Of a stretch of DNA of 64,000 nucleotides, positions 8,177 to 17,960 are shown piece after piece. Under the pieces are notes generated by a model that was not told the DNA's origin, searched no databases, and was given only the letters and a program-made list of their open reading frames with translations. The translations under genes were made by a program, and so were the position numbers. Every line of letters begins with the position of its first letter. The first letter of the stretch is position 1. The stretch is from Haloterrigena sp. H1 (GTDB taxonomy: Archaea; Halobacteriota; Halobacteria; Halobacteriales; Natrialbaceae), in assembly GCF_005938085.1 (NCBI RefSeq), contig NZ_SMZK01000002.1, positions 62,001 through 126,000 of the forward strand, given 5' to 3'.

Positions 8177-9621
8177 GGTCGTGTCTCAAACTCGTCTAGA
8201 GTCGTAACTGACTCCTGTGGAAGCAGGGTCACCTCTGGTATCCAGCCCGAAGTGACCCATGCACGCCGAAATCAACGTGCGGTTCGCAGTTAGCATCGCC
8301 CAAGACAAAACGCTACCGCTCGCCACGCTCGCTGAATCTCTTACCGAGATTCAGCTTGAGGCCACTATCCTCGAGGAGCTCGTCAGAAGCCTCGACGAGC
8401 GCCTCGTCGAGGCGTACTGTGGTGAGAAACACGCGCGCGGAAACGGCGACTGCCGTTTCCAGCGCGCAGGAACCTCCACACGAACCGCTGTGACAACCGC
8501 AGGAGAACACGAATTCACCCTCCACCACGTCAAAGACACTGCTGCCACCGACGGCAACCCGACCTATTTCCGTCCGCTCGAGGATCTTATCGACTTCGAC
8601 GGCCAGCGCATCTATCAAGAAGATATCTCGCTCCAGGCTGCCGAACTCGCTACTTCGCTCAGCTATCGTGATGCCGTCGCCCACGGCGACGGCTTCACTC
8701 CCATGCCCTCGATCACGACGGTCAACCGCCGAGTCCGTGAATACGGCAGCAAGCTCGGTGACTTCGTTCGTGATCGGCTTCCTGGGACGAATGCAGACAC
8801 TGTCGTTCCTGACGGAACGAAGTGTCATAGCCAGCAGGATCACTGCACCTACCATGATGTCAACGTCACCCTCGGGCAGACGGCCGAGGGTGACGACACA
8901 GAAACCACACTCTTAGACGTCAACGTCAACGAATCCTGGGATGAAACAGCAGAAGCCCTCGAAGAGACTGAGGCGGTCACTGACGACGCCACGGTCGTCA
9001 GTGACGCCGAAAAGGCACTCGTCGATGCGTTCGAGAGTGGTGACCGATCTCACCAGCTCGATCTCGTTCACGTTGGTCGAACGCTCGGGTACAAGCTCTG
9101 GAAAGACGATACGTTTCCGCTCTCCGAGCGGAAAGCGATCGTCTCTGGCGTTACGGATGATCTGTTCCATCTGAAGAACTCTGTCGCACTCCATGCACCG
9201 AGGAATGAGCGTTTGGCGATCCGCGAGCGGATCGACCAAACGCTCGAGAATCTCGGGAAGGAAGCCTGGAGGTTAGAGCGTCAAGACTCCCCGAAAGCTA
9301 CGGCGTACCTCCGGGAATGGGCAGAAGCAACCGTGACGTTCGCGGAACTCGCGCTTGATCAACAGCAGGTTCCGTGGACGTCAAACGTGGTCGAACGAGC
9401 CATGGGTGAAGTTTCGAAGCGGTGTAAGAATCAATGGATGCAGTGGTCAGAAGCAGGGTTAGAGTCACTTCTCTGGTTGAATTTGGTGCAGTATGCCGAT
9501 CCCGAGCAGTTCGCGGCGTTCGCCGACGAACTGCTCGAGCGATCAGCCAAAACAGCCATCACAATGGAGGTGTCAGTTGACGCTACCAGAGGCGAACTCT
9601 AGACGAGTTTGGGACGGGACC
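8177..9621 (+). mobile_element. Intact ISH6-type insertion sequence with 8-bp target duplication
   Basis: The 1445-bp element is bounded by inverted repeats of about 26 bp. The left end starts GGTCGTGTCTCAAACTCGTC and the right end, reverse complemented, starts GGTCCCGTCCCAAACTCGTC, with three mismatches. The exact 8-bp direct repeat AAAATATT flanks it at 8169-8176 and 9622-9629. Size and duplication length fit the ISH6 family. Intact ends, duplication and transposase suggest recent insertion. Confidence 0.93.
8259..9602 (+). CDS. ISH6-family transposase
   Basis: The 447-residue protein fills the element between the inverted repeats. It opens MHAEINVRFAVSIAQDKTLP and includes VVPDGTKCHSQ at about residue 186, LDLVHVGRTLGYKLWKDD (about 269-286) and a C-terminal region with NVVERAMGEVSKRCKNQWMQW (split by no stop), a DDE-type order of acidic residues. 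Length and sequence style match ISH6 transposases. The reading frame is undamaged, so it may be active. Confidence 0.85.
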   Translation: MHAEINVRFAVSIAQDKTLPLATLAESLTEIQLEATILEELVRSLDERLVEAYCGEKHARGNGDCRFQRAGTSTRTAVTTAGEHEFTLHHVKDTAATDGNPTYFRPLEDLIDFDGQRIYQEDISLQAAELATSLSYRDAVAHGDGFTPMPSITTVNRRVREYGSKLGDFVRDRLPGTNADTVVPDGTKCHSQQDHCTYHDVNVTLGQTAEGDDTETTLLDVNVNESWDETAEALEETEAVTDDATVVSDAEKALVDAFESGDRSHQLDLVHVGRTLGYKLWKDDTFPLSERKAIVSGVTDDLFHLKNSVALHAPRNERLAIRERIDQTLENLGKEAWRLERQDSPKATAYLREWAEATVTFAELALDQQQVPWTSNVVERAMGEVSKRCKNQWMQWSEAGLESLLWLNLVQYADPEQFAAFADELLERSAKTAITMEVSVDATRGEL

Positions 9622-9690
9622 AAAATATTAGGTGGCTGTGATGTCTTTGTCTGAATCTGTCCACGATGGTCATAGCCCCCAGCCCACTCA

Positions 9691-10047
9691 TCAGTCTCCA
9701 GAACTCTCGACTGACGGTTGTGCGTTCACCAGAATAGTATCGGTGCTGGTGACTGTTACATTGCATCCGGCATAAGGGAACGTGACCTGCCAGCCAGCGC
9801 CCTCGTCGGTTTCGTTAGTTGACAGACTGGTGAGCGCGTCAGGGTCCACGGCGTCGTAAAGCGGTGGAAGTGATTCACCATTCCCCTCAGCCGAAGCAGG
9901 GCTCTCTGACGGTAACAGTGGGGTATTAGTGACGGCGCTGACTGCATTGAGAACTGCTTGAACCAACGTCTCGTTGTCGTTCAGATTGTATTCAAATCTT
10001 TGTGATTCCATCATGGAGGAGTCTCCTCCATCGGTCTCGTTGCTCAT
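9691..10047 (-). CDS. HalOD1 output-domain protein
   Basis: The 118-residue acidic protein has the HalOD1 pattern: LVQAVLNAVSAVTNT, then PPLYDAVDPDALTSL and a C-terminal VTFPYAGCNVTVTSTDTILV. HalOD1 is a haloarchaeal domain proposed as an output module of signal transduction; its biochemical function is not known. ATG at 10014 or 10011 (MMESQRFEY) is a possible later start. It lies 71 bp upstream-to-downstream from the Bat-like gene at 10118, same strand and possibly co-transcribed. Confidence 0.8.
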   Translation of the reverse strand: MSNETDGGDSSMMESQRFEYNLNDNETLVQAVLNAVSAVTNTPLLPSESPASAEGNGESLPPLYDAVDPDALTSLSTNETDEGAGWQVTFPYAGCNVTVTSTDTILVNAQPSVESSGD

Positions 10048-10117
10048 TCTCTATATCCATTGGTTGAGTACGGGTTTGTCGCTTACCTGCAATTATGGAG
10101 GCCATTTAATATGGGTG

Positions 10118-10795
10118 TCACTTGCCACTGCCATCATCCGTGGAGTCGTGATGTACGATAGTACTTCCGAGAAGATTCCGGTACCCCCGGCGAAGGCGGT
10201 CGGCGAACGAGGGTCGTGAAATACCGAGTTGGTCAGCAAGCGTTTCAAGGTCGGTGTCACGGGGACTGTCATAATAGCCTTCGCTGAAAGCGAGAAGCAA
10301 CGCCTCGTGCTGGTTAGCGGTGAGTCCATACTCGTTACCGGCCTGCATCTCTGCCAGCGATTTCAACCGCGTAAGCCGGGCATTGATGTCGTGGTCGGCG
10401 CAATATTGCTGAAACTCCGAGATTTGGTCTGAATCTTCAGCGCGGAACTCAAACGTCCACTGTTCATGCGTGCCGACCGCCGATAACAGCGTGAGACCGC
10501 TATCGAGAATAGCTGTGAGGACGCCTTCTACCTCAAGGTTCCAGAGAGCGCGATATAACCCCCGATTTTCGAGGGAATCGACACACGTTACTGACTCAAA
10601 TGCTGATTCGGTTGTCAGAGCGTTTTTGATGGTGTCGTCAGAGACAGAGATATTGTTTATCCAGAAGTACGGGAGGTTGCCTTGGTCGGTGGGAACGACA
10701 CGCTCTATCTCGACCATTACGTTCGGAAATCCATCGAAAATTTGACCTAATGGGAAGTCATCTGCCGGGATAGTGAACTCTGCAATGGTCGCCAT
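10118..10795 (-). CDS. Bat-like transcriptional regulator with C-terminal HTH_10
   Basis: The 225-residue protein starts MATIAEFTIPADDFPLGQIF, the usual N-terminus of bacterioopsin-activator-like (Bat/GvpA-type) regulators. It has a sensor-like middle domain and a C-terminal HTH_10 (about 160-215) with LTANQHEALLLAFSEGYYDSP and LADQLGISRPSFADRLRRG. ATG at 10807 adds four residues and is less likely. DNA binding through the C-terminal HTH is expected; the signal sensed is unknown. The HalOD1 gene lies just downstream. Confidence 0.88.
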   Translation of the reverse strand: MATIAEFTIPADDFPLGQIFDGFPNVMVEIERVVPTDQGNLPYFWINNISVSDDTIKNALTTESAFESVTCVDSLENRGLYRALWNLEVEGVLTAILDSGLTLLSAVGTHEQWTFEFRAEDSDQISEFQQYCADHDINARLTRLKSLAEMQAGNEYGLTANQHEALLLAFSEGYYDSPRDTDLETLADQLGISRPSFADRLRRGYRNLLGSTIVHHDSTDDGSGK

Positions 10796-10807
10796 ACCAG
10801 CAGTCAC

Positions 10808-11275
10808 AACTGCGAAGCGGAAAATAGTCTGCCCACGCTGAACTGGCCAGACGGGTAGACCAATGGTTGCTGTTCTTCAAGAAAAGACACTCTGAGTTGT
10901 TCAGTTCACGCTCTGTACTTGCCATTCCCTACGGGTTCAATAGGCGTGTGTCTGGTTCTGTGACACCCTATGTAGAATGCTAACGCAACCGGAATAGCAG
11001 TTAAACCTGACATTCATTACTTCCACCTAATTTCGACTCTCTCGACAAATAACTCACTGAAAACAATTATTTCACGACTACATTTAAGAAATTCAGAAGA
11101 CATTTACTCAATCTCGGTAGACCGTCGGTCGGAATCATATGCGAAGTTCATTGATCCAAGATAGTCGATTAGCTCAATCCTGCTCGAGTAGCCGTCTATC
11201 CCCAAATAGTGGTTTGCTCTTTCACTGGCAGAGTATCCGTGACCAGCATCACGTCAGCAACGGTCTTGCCCACTA
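10808..11275. other. 468-bp intergenic region with dispersed element copy 3
   Basis: No convincing gene is visible. It contains a ~62-bp dispersed element at 10911-10972 (minus orientation) with CTCTGTACTTGCC at one end and GTTCTGTGACACCCTATG at the other. The remaining 10973-11275 is AT-richer and presumably holds the promoter of the operon that starts at 11276. Confidence 0.5.
10911..10972 (-). repeat. Dispersed ~62-bp element, copy 3
   Basis: On the minus strand it runs from CATAGGGTGTCACAGAAC to GGCAAGTACAGAG, the same end pair as 195-258 and 34982-35046 with a divergent middle. Confidence 0.55.
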
Positions 11276-11686
11276 ATGACAGTGAACGATACAACTCCCG
11301 ACGAACAGCCATACTCATCGCATCTTCGCCAGCGGGTTGTACGCAGTAGCGTTATCTCGCTTCTTTCCCTCTCGATTGTGGCTGTTGACCCCGTCCTTGC
11401 GCAGGATGGTGTCGTCTGTGACGCCGAAGGACTCCCAGAGATGATCTCCGGATTCTTCCAGATTACAACCGCGCTCGGTCTCATTGGGCTCGTTATTGTC
11501 TGGCAGGCCGATTCACTCGCTGAGATATTCACGATAAATATCGAGCAGAAGAAGAAACTCAAACAGCACAAACGAGTGGCACTGAAGTCTACGGTGACCG
11601 TGCTGGTCCTCGGTCCACTGTATACGGTGGCTGGCTCTGCAATGGGGCTACCGCTTGCGGGGTGTGTCGACTTTGTTCCGTGGTAA
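11276..11686 (+). CDS. Small pilin-like (VirB2/TrbC-like) membrane protein
   Basis: The 136-residue protein has a signal-like hydrophobic stretch (about 24-42, ending ...DPVLAQ), then two membrane helices (about 61-77 and 103-125) around a lysine-rich loop (EQKKKLKQHKR). Size, signal peptide and two helices match VirB2/TrbC-type pilins of type IV secretion, and it opens an operon with VirB6-, VirB3- and VirB4-like genes. There is no sequence motif that proves this, so the assignment rests on topology and context. Two cysteines flank the helices. Confidence 0.55.
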   Translation: MTVNDTTPDEQPYSSHLRQRVVRSSVISLLSLSIVAVDPVLAQDGVVCDAEGLPEMISGFFQITTALGLIGLVIVWQADSLAEIFTINIEQKKKLKQHKRVALKSTVTVLVLGPLYTVAGSAMGLPLAGCVDFVPW

Positions 11687-11708
11687 GTTCTGAACCCACC
11701 GTCAGATA

Positions 11709-13430
11709 GTGTCCAACTTCGTCACCTCCGTGTCTCAGAAATCCTATATCATGATTGCTGTTGCCGCTCTTGCAGTCACGACACTCGTGTTTTCGGGAGC
11801 CACTGCGAGTGCTGGTACTCCACCGCAACCGGGCTCTGATAACAGTGGTTTGGACGTCAACGAGACGGCGACTCTCTGGTCACAAGATCCAGACGAGTGT
11901 CTCAGTAATGCCGAGTACGAGAATCGCTTTGGCGAATCGCGAACGGCCATGCAGGAACTCGGCAACTGCACGGACATCACGTTCAAAGAACCGCCAGACA
12001 CGGCTGAACGGTGGACCAAGCACTATTACGAGTCACTCGAGGGAGAGGGCAGTGGGACAGCGACATCGGTCTATCCCACGCATGCCGAGCTCACCGACTC
12101 TGTTCTCATCGCCGACGCACACGCGACGACGTTTGCGGTCCAGCCATCGACGCGGACACATCTGGATCCAAATGAGACAGTTCACTACATTGCACCAGCG
12201 GGAACACTGCGTGGCTTCGTTGATTATCGCGTCCGTCTCGATAGCGACTCATCGATCCGAGCACACGGGATCGACGAAGTCCGTCTCCTCCGTGATGGCG
12301 ATGTTGTCGAGACTGCCGGTGGGACACATACCCCGACCTTTGACTACTCGTTCGACCGTGGTGGCTCAGCAACGCTCACACTCGAGGCGGATATCAGCGC
12401 TCGCGTCGAGCGAGACCGGGGTAACGAGACCGAGATCATCACTGATCAGGTGACCGTTTCTCAGGACCTCGATGTTGAGGTGTATGACCTCCAGGCCTCG
12501 GTCTATCATGCGTCGTATCCGAACGGCGACAGTGGTATCGCAATCTATCAGGCGCAACCGTGGCACGGCTACACGTTGTCTGCTGATGGCGATGCGAAAG
12601 TCCGTGGCGTGTGGCGATACTACACCGCTCGAGATACGAACTGGGATGACCTCACGTATGCAACGCGAGACCAGACGGAGACAGTCGCTTCGGATGCGCT
12701 CCCGGTCTACGTCCACGCGTATCCGTCCGAATTAGGCCCGCGGGCAGAGCCAATTCGCGACGGGCCCGAGATTCTCGAGGTGTGGGGAACAGAGAGCCCC
12801 TCACCGAAACCAGCGATCGATGAGACCGTCGATATCGAGGTCGTCTCCGAACCCTACACACGGTCGTACGGACTTGCTCTCCGTCACGATGATATCGATT
12901 CTGATGCTGTCGCCGTCGACGGGATCGTTCGAGGCGTCTCCGCAGACCTCGTCGAACCGAACGGTGGAGCAGAACGAGAAATCCGTGAGAGCAATCTCTC
13001 TGTCGAGATCGTCGACTCAAATGCGACCGCAGTAACCCTTCAGATCGAGCTTCGTGACGCCGAGACGGACGCACCGATCATGCTCGAGAACCCGTTCGGT
13101 CTGCCTCGCTTCTCATTGATTGGCCACGAGTTCCGTGAGGGCTACATTACGATCGGCGATCAGCGGGTTCGAACGAATAGGCAAGGCGTTGCCACGGTGA
13201 CTGTCAATCAGCCCGGCATCTACACTGCGGAGTATCACCCTGGTTCGTGGCGTTCACACAGCCCAGCATATCTCGGTGATACAGCCACTGAAACGTGGCA
13301 TCCACTGGCGACGCCGACGGGATGGTTCACGCTCGTTGTTGACGTCATCCGCTATGCGATTCCCTTTGCAGTTGCACTGTACGCCGCCAAACGAATCGGC
13401 TCCTTCCTGAAAATGAAAGATTCGCAATGA
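11709..13430 (+). CDS. Large exported surface protein of the conjugation-like operon
   Basis: The 573-residue protein has an N-terminal signal peptide (about 14-36, ending ATASAG), a long acidic Ser/Thr/Asp-rich extracellular region with beta-rich spacing, and a single C-terminal membrane helix (about 545-563) followed by a short basic tail (KRIGSFLKMKDSQ). It starts with GTG at 11709; ATG at 11751 would shorten the signal. No domain family is recognised. As the only large ectodomain in the operon it could be an adhesin or mating-pair protein; this is inference. It starts 22 bp after the pilin-like gene. Confidence 0.7.
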   Translation: MSNFVTSVSQKSYIMIAVAALAVTTLVFSGATASAGTPPQPGSDNSGLDVNETATLWSQDPDECLSNAEYENRFGESRTAMQELGNCTDITFKEPPDTAERWTKHYYESLEGEGSGTATSVYPTHAELTDSVLIADAHATTFAVQPSTRTHLDPNETVHYIAPAGTLRGFVDYRVRLDSDSSIRAHGIDEVRLLRDGDVVETAGGTHTPTFDYSFDRGGSATLTLEADISARVERDRGNETEIITDQVTVSQDLDVEVYDLQASVYHASYPNGDSGIAIYQAQPWHGYTLSADGDAKVRGVWRYYTARDTNWDDLTYATRDQTETVASDALPVYVHAYPSELGPRAEPIRDGPEILEVWGTESPSPKPAIDETVDIEVVSEPYTRSYGLALRHDDIDSDAVAVDGIVRGVSADLVEPNGGAEREIRESNLSVEIVDSNATAVTLQIELRDAETDAPIMLENPFGLPRFSLIGHEFREGYITIGDQRVRTNRQGVATVTVNQPGIYTAEYHPGSWRSHSPAYLGDTATETWHPLATPTGWFTLVVDVIRYAIPFAVALYAAKRIGSFLKMKDSQ

Positions 13431-13524
13431 CAATTCAACAGAGTACAGTATACAGACGCACCGCTAGTGGAGGCATTCCCCTCGGAACTGCCTCTCCACG
13501 TAGTCAGTCCGTCGCGGGGGTCGC

Positions 13525-14670
13525 ATGACGCTCGCGTGGTCGCTCTCCGAAGTCGGAGTCAAGTGGTTCGAAGACGCGATTGACAAGCTCATCGGGTGGT
13601 TCCAAGACGGGCTGGCAGATGGGTATAACGCAGTCACGGCTCAGGTGTTTGGGACACCAACGCCGGACACGGGTGGTGGATTCGTATTCGGAACCCCATC
13701 GAACACGCCGTGGGACGAGATACACAGCAGCCTCGTCGCTGGCGAAATCATGTTGCTTGCTTTGTTGCTGCTGGTGATGTGTGTTCAGGGCCGACATGCG
13801 ATCCGGATCTTCAATATCGGCAGTGCATACGAGGCCCGGAAGGTGAAACGAAGCGCTTGGACGGGTGCGTTCCTGATTGTCACGTGGTACTGGATTGCGG
13901 TCTTGGCGCTCTATCTCGTTGATGGCTTCACGATCGCACTCATTCCAGACATTTCGACAGTGACTGAGACGATGATCGATCTTCTCTCAGTGACGATCTC
14001 GAACCCACTCCTTGCGCTCTTTCTCACAGGCGTTGGTGCCATAGCGATGTGGGCCCTTCAGGCTCTCTTCTTCCTGCGCGAAATCATGTTGTATATCCTG
14101 ATTTACGCGATGCCGATCGGGATTGCACTGACCTATGGCAACCTTCCCGTGGTGTCGCACATTGCGAGAACAGTCTGTCTGAAGTTCGTCCCACTCGCGA
14201 TCATGCCGCTTCCAGTGGCGCTGCTGTTCAAGGGCTACGAACTGCTCTTCAGTGAGGGGGCGGACTCGACACTCATTCCGGACAGTTCGTTCCTGAGCTA
14301 TCTGATTGCGGTGACACTGCCGCTTCTCTCGATTATCATCGTCTGGAAGCTGTTCGCATATGCGAGTCCGATGACGACGAAGCTCATCGGTGCAACTGCA
14401 AAGGGAGCGATGACAGCCGGCGCAATCGTTGGCGCTGGTGCTGTCGCTGGGCCCTCTGCTGCAGCAACAACTGCGATGTGGGGACCGAAAGCGGCTGCTG
14501 GTTACTCTGCTGCGTCGAAGATGCGCCAACGAGAGTCGCCCACTTCACCAGACGACGCGAGCAGCAGTACTGGAGGAGGAACCGACCACGACAACGTTGC
14601 GACAGACGCGTACGGTCAGGAGGGTGTTCCGGCGTACCGTCGCACCGAGAATGATCCGGGGTATTACTGA
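13525..14670 (+). CDS. VirB6/TrbL-like polytopic membrane protein
   Basis: The 381 residues show an amphipathic N-terminus, about six to seven membrane helices between residues 70 and 300, and an Ala/Gly-rich then polar C-terminal tail. This topology and its place between a pilin-like gene and VirB3/VirB4-like genes match VirB6/TrbL channel subunits, which are poorly conserved in sequence. The stop TGA at 14668-14670 is followed immediately by the next ATG, indicating translational coupling. Confidence 0.65.
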   Translation: MTLAWSLSEVGVKWFEDAIDKLIGWFQDGLADGYNAVTAQVFGTPTPDTGGGFVFGTPSNTPWDEIHSSLVAGEIMLLALLLLVMCVQGRHAIRIFNIGSAYEARKVKRSAWTGAFLIVTWYWIAVLALYLVDGFTIALIPDISTVTETMIDLLSVTISNPLLALFLTGVGAIAMWALQALFFLREIMLYILIYAMPIGIALTYGNLPVVSHIARTVCLKFVPLAIMPLPVALLFKGYELLFSEGADSTLIPDSSFLSYLIAVTLPLLSIIIVWKLFAYASPMTTKLIGATAKGAMTAGAIVGAGAVAGPSAAATTAMWGPKAAAGYSAASKMRQRESPTSPDDASSSTGGGTDHDNVATDAYGQEGVPAYRRTENDPGYY

Positions 14671-15771
14671 ATGACACAAGATCACGATACAGCTGGCCGT
14701 CGAATTATGGATGAACTGGGCGAAGAGACACGAATTCCGATCCTGAACATCGAGGAGGGAGACGTCTATGTCCTCTTCGGGTTCCCGATTGCTGGTCTCC
14801 TTATCGGAGGGCTGACTGGGCTCGATGGGGCAATTCTGCCGTTTGTCTTGCTCGGTGTCGTTCTCGGCGGTTCGATCGTCTACGCGTCACCGAATCACCT
14901 CTCTGCGTCGACTTGGCTGGGTGACGTCTATCGGCACTACTGCAAACGGCCTCGGTTCACGTACAGTACGGCGGCCACAGCCGATGTCGATGAACCGAGT
15001 ACTGATGGCGGTCTCGTGAGTTACACGCCGTTCACACCAGACGAGCGGACACAGGATCTTACGAACATCAAACGTGCATGGCCCGGTACTGGGGCGATCG
15101 AGCGGTCAGATGGAGCGATGGAAGCCTATCTCGAGATCGATCCGGGGAACATGGACTTCGCGATGTCCGGTGACTGGGCACAGATCCAACAACTCGGCGA
15201 GGAGTTCGCGAACAAAGAGCTTGACTTCACGCTCAAGTTCCATGCGACGACTCGTCCGTTCCCGGTCGAGAAACTGATCGAGCGAATCGACGGGCGGCTC
15301 ACTGACAGTGACGTCAAACAGAACCCGATCTTCAAAGAGTTACTCGAGGAATATCGCGAGCAACGCCCTCGTGATCTCGAGGGCACGCAGCAGATCCGGT
15401 ATTTCATCGGCGTTCAGGTGGACCCGTTCGAGGTTTACGACCGGTATCAGGATGAACAATCGCCGGCAGAGAAGCTCACCACGTTTCCGGTGATCGGCTT
15501 CCTGTTCAACCCGTTTGTGACTCGGCGGAACGATATGACCGATGCAGAGATTCGAGCAACCATGTTCGAGAAGCTCGAGAATCGCTGTCATAGCCTTCAG
15601 ACAGAGTTCATCCAGAAGGCATCTGGATGGTCGACCCACCGGCTCACAACGGTCGAATTGTTTGTGCTCTCGATGGACTTCTGGAACGGCGAGGAACACG
15701 AGTACGACGATGATGCGGACGCGATTCGCGATCATCCAGCGGTCGATCATCAACGGAGGGATGACCAATGA
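14671..15771 (+). CDS. VirB3/PrgI-like membrane protein with cytoplasmic domain
   Basis: The 366-residue protein has two close membrane helices (about residues 30-75, with VYVLFGFPIAGLLIGG and PFVLLGVVLGGSIVY) as in PrgI/VirB3, then a soluble region of about 280 residues similar in style to the N-terminal part of VirB4 proteins (EAYLEIDPGNMDFAMSGDW; LDFTLKFHATTRPFPVEKL). It overlaps the next gene by four bases (ATGA at 15768). It probably docks the VirB4 ATPase at the membrane. Confidence 0.6.
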   Translation: MTQDHDTAGRRIMDELGEETRIPILNIEEGDVYVLFGFPIAGLLIGGLTGLDGAILPFVLLGVVLGGSIVYASPNHLSASTWLGDVYRHYCKRPRFTYSTAATADVDEPSTDGGLVSYTPFTPDERTQDLTNIKRAWPGTGAIERSDGAMEAYLEIDPGNMDFAMSGDWAQIQQLGEEFANKELDFTLKFHATTRPFPVEKLIERIDGRLTDSDVKQNPIFKELLEEYREQRPRDLEGTQQIRYFIGVQVDPFEVYDRYQDEQSPAEKLTTFPVIGFLFNPFVTRRNDMTDAEIRATMFEKLENRCHSLQTEFIQKASGWSTHRLTTVELFVLSMDFWNGEEHEYDDDADAIRDHPAVDHQRRDDQ

Positions 15772-17960
15772 TCGACCCACTCGCTCTTTCGACTGTTGAG
15801 CAAATACAGAATGCACTCCCTGATCCGGGTACCCAGTCCGGACTTGCTATCTACGTCGGGACAACGGCACTGGTAACGCTTCTGGTGAAGCGTGCATGGG
15901 ATTACTGGCGAGCTGAGGACATCGAAGAGGTTGACCTCGCAGATCTCCTCGAGGAGGCGACCGTCGACGACGGCATCAGTGAAGGTGAGGTCCTCGACGA
16001 TATCGCAGAACACCACCAACACGTTGTCGCCCCAGCAGCAATCGAGTGGGATACACGGACTGCGCGTGTTGGTGACCAGTGGACATCGACGCTCTACATT
16101 GCAGATTACCCGGACTATCCGAAGGACGGCTATCTGACTGAACTCTTCCAGCTCACGGATGTCGAGTTCGATCTGACCGTCCACATCACACCGAAGAGCC
16201 AGCAGCAGGCTCGCGACGAACTCCAGCGTGTCGCTGACGATCTTCAGGCTGACGCAGACCTCGAGCGAACTGTCCGTGGGAGCTATCTGCAAGAACGAGC
16301 GAACGAAGCGCTGTCGACGTACAAGAGCGTCGAGAACGGAAGCCGTGTCTTCGACCAGGGGATGTTCATCACGGTGCGAGCGGATTCTCGTGATCAACTC
16401 CGTGAGGACGTTCGGACGATCCGGAGTCAGCTTCGCGAACAGCCAGCCGGCCTGTCACCGAAGACAGCGATCTGTAAGCAGGATCTCGCAATTCAGGCTG
16501 CCGCTCCGATTGGGCCGAATCCGTTTGGCCGAGAGGCAACGGCGCTTGGTGGTGCTATTGGTGCACTCTTTGCCTCGCCGCATAACGCTACGATCCTCGA
16601 GGATGGTGGCGTCGAATTCGGCGTTCATTGGAAGAATCAGAGCCCGGTCGTGATCGATCCCTTTGCCCGCGAGAACGGGTATGCGATGTTCACGATCGGC
16701 GATCCCGGCTCTGGCAAGTCGTTCGGCTCGAAGCAGAATTTTATCCGGTCGATCGAGCAGAGCGAGGACCGAATCGGAATCATCCTCGAGCCATTGAACA
16801 ACTGGGCCGGTGTCGCCGAGGCACTCGGTGGCGAACGGATCACGATCGGCGGGGATATGGGACTGAATCCACTCGAGATCAAGCCCACTCCCGAACGCGT
16901 CCAGCGAGCAATGGGGAAGGACGCCAGCCCGTATCGTGAAAAGCTCGACAGCGTGATGAGCTTCCTCTCGAATTACTTCGCGATCCGTGGGATCTCACTC
17001 GGTGACCGACGGACCACGCTCGAGACCGCAATTGAGCGTGCCTATTCACGGAACGGTATCACCGACGATATCGCGACTCACCACAACGAGAGCCCGACGA
17101 TGCGAGACGTCCTCGACATTCTCGAGGAAATGGTCGACACGCCAGCAGAGTACGTTGTGCGGACGGACGAGGAAGCAACGAAGATTCAGGACGACGCAAC
17201 GTGGCTGATCGATCAGCTGCGCCCGTTCGCAGAAGACGGTCGCTACGAGAACTTAGGCCGAGAGACAGCGTTCGATATCCGCGACGAGAAGGTGATCTAT
17301 CTGGACCTTGCCCAGCAGGAGGGCAGCCTCGGTGGGAGTACGAGCTTGATCATGCAGTTGTTGATCTCGCTGGTCTATGAACGCGCGAAGGAGACGGACA
17401 AAGAGGTCGTCTTTGTTATCGACGAGGCCCGCTACATCATGCAGGATGCAGCGAGTCTCGAGTACCTCGAGATCGTTTTCCGTCACCACCGCCATCACAA
17501 CCTTTCGATTCGACTCGTCACCCAGACTGTCGACGAGTTCTTCCAGCACCCAGAATCAGAGGCGATCATCGATCAGTGTGCAATCAAGCAGTTCCATCAT
17601 CTCGACGGGATGGACCGTGAGTGGGCCAACGAGTTCGGTCTCAACTCGGCACAAATGCGCTTCGTTCAGGAAGCTGTCCCCGGCAATGATCGGACGGGCT
17701 ACTCAGAGGCACTCGTCGGCGTCGACGGTGAATGGCGTGGTATCGAAGTTCGAGCGATGGAAGACGAGACGGCAGTGATCGACTTCGATCCGAAATCACA
17801 GTCTCATGCAGAGCTACTAGGGCGCTCTACTGAGGCTGAGATCGCTCGAGATCTTATAGAGAGTCCAACTCCCACGTCCATCAGTCCATCGCGGGTCACA
17901 CACCCAACTCAGACTGACGGCGGAGAAAATGGAGGTGAGATACTCGATGACAAGTCGTGA
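15768..17960 (+). CDS. VirB4-like conjugation ATPase
   Basis: The 730-residue protein has a hydrophobic segment near residues 25-42, a VirB4-type N-terminal domain, then a RecA-like ATPase with Walker A GDPGSGKSFGSK at about residue 310-321, Walker B EVVFVIDEARYIM at about 544-556 and the RLVTQTVDEFF sensor motif. This order is diagnostic of the VirB4/TraC superfamily that powers pilus assembly and substrate transfer. The start overlaps the upstream stop and the end overlaps the coupling protein, so the genes are translationally coupled. Confidence 0.88.
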   Translation: MIDPLALSTVEQIQNALPDPGTQSGLAIYVGTTALVTLLVKRAWDYWRAEDIEEVDLADLLEEATVDDGISEGEVLDDIAEHHQHVVAPAAIEWDTRTARVGDQWTSTLYIADYPDYPKDGYLTELFQLTDVEFDLTVHITPKSQQQARDELQRVADDLQADADLERTVRGSYLQERANEALSTYKSVENGSRVFDQGMFITVRADSRDQLREDVRTIRSQLREQPAGLSPKTAICKQDLAIQAAAPIGPNPFGREATALGGAIGALFASPHNATILEDGGVEFGVHWKNQSPVVIDPFARENGYAMFTIGDPGSGKSFGSKQNFIRSIEQSEDRIGIILEPLNNWAGVAEALGGERITIGGDMGLNPLEIKPTPERVQRAMGKDASPYREKLDSVMSFLSNYFAIRGISLGDRRTTLETAIERAYSRNGITDDIATHHNESPTMRDVLDILEEMVDTPAEYVVRTDEEATKIQDDATWLIDQLRPFAEDGRYENLGRETAFDIRDEKVIYLDLAQQEGSLGGSTSLIMQLLISLVYERAKETDKEVVFVIDEARYIMQDAASLEYLEIVFRHHRHHNLSIRLVTQTVDEFFQHPESEAIIDQCAIKQFHHLDGMDREWANEFGLNSAQMRFVQEAVPGNDRTGYSEALVGVDGEWRGIEVRAMEDETAVIDFDPKSQSHAELLGRSTEAEIARDLIESPTPTSISPSRVTHPTQTDGGENGGEILDDKS

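Noticed and set aside
12366..12716. Minus-strand ORFs inside the 573-residue surface protein
   Set aside because: Shadows of the plus-strand gene, which has a signal peptide, membrane anchor and operon context.
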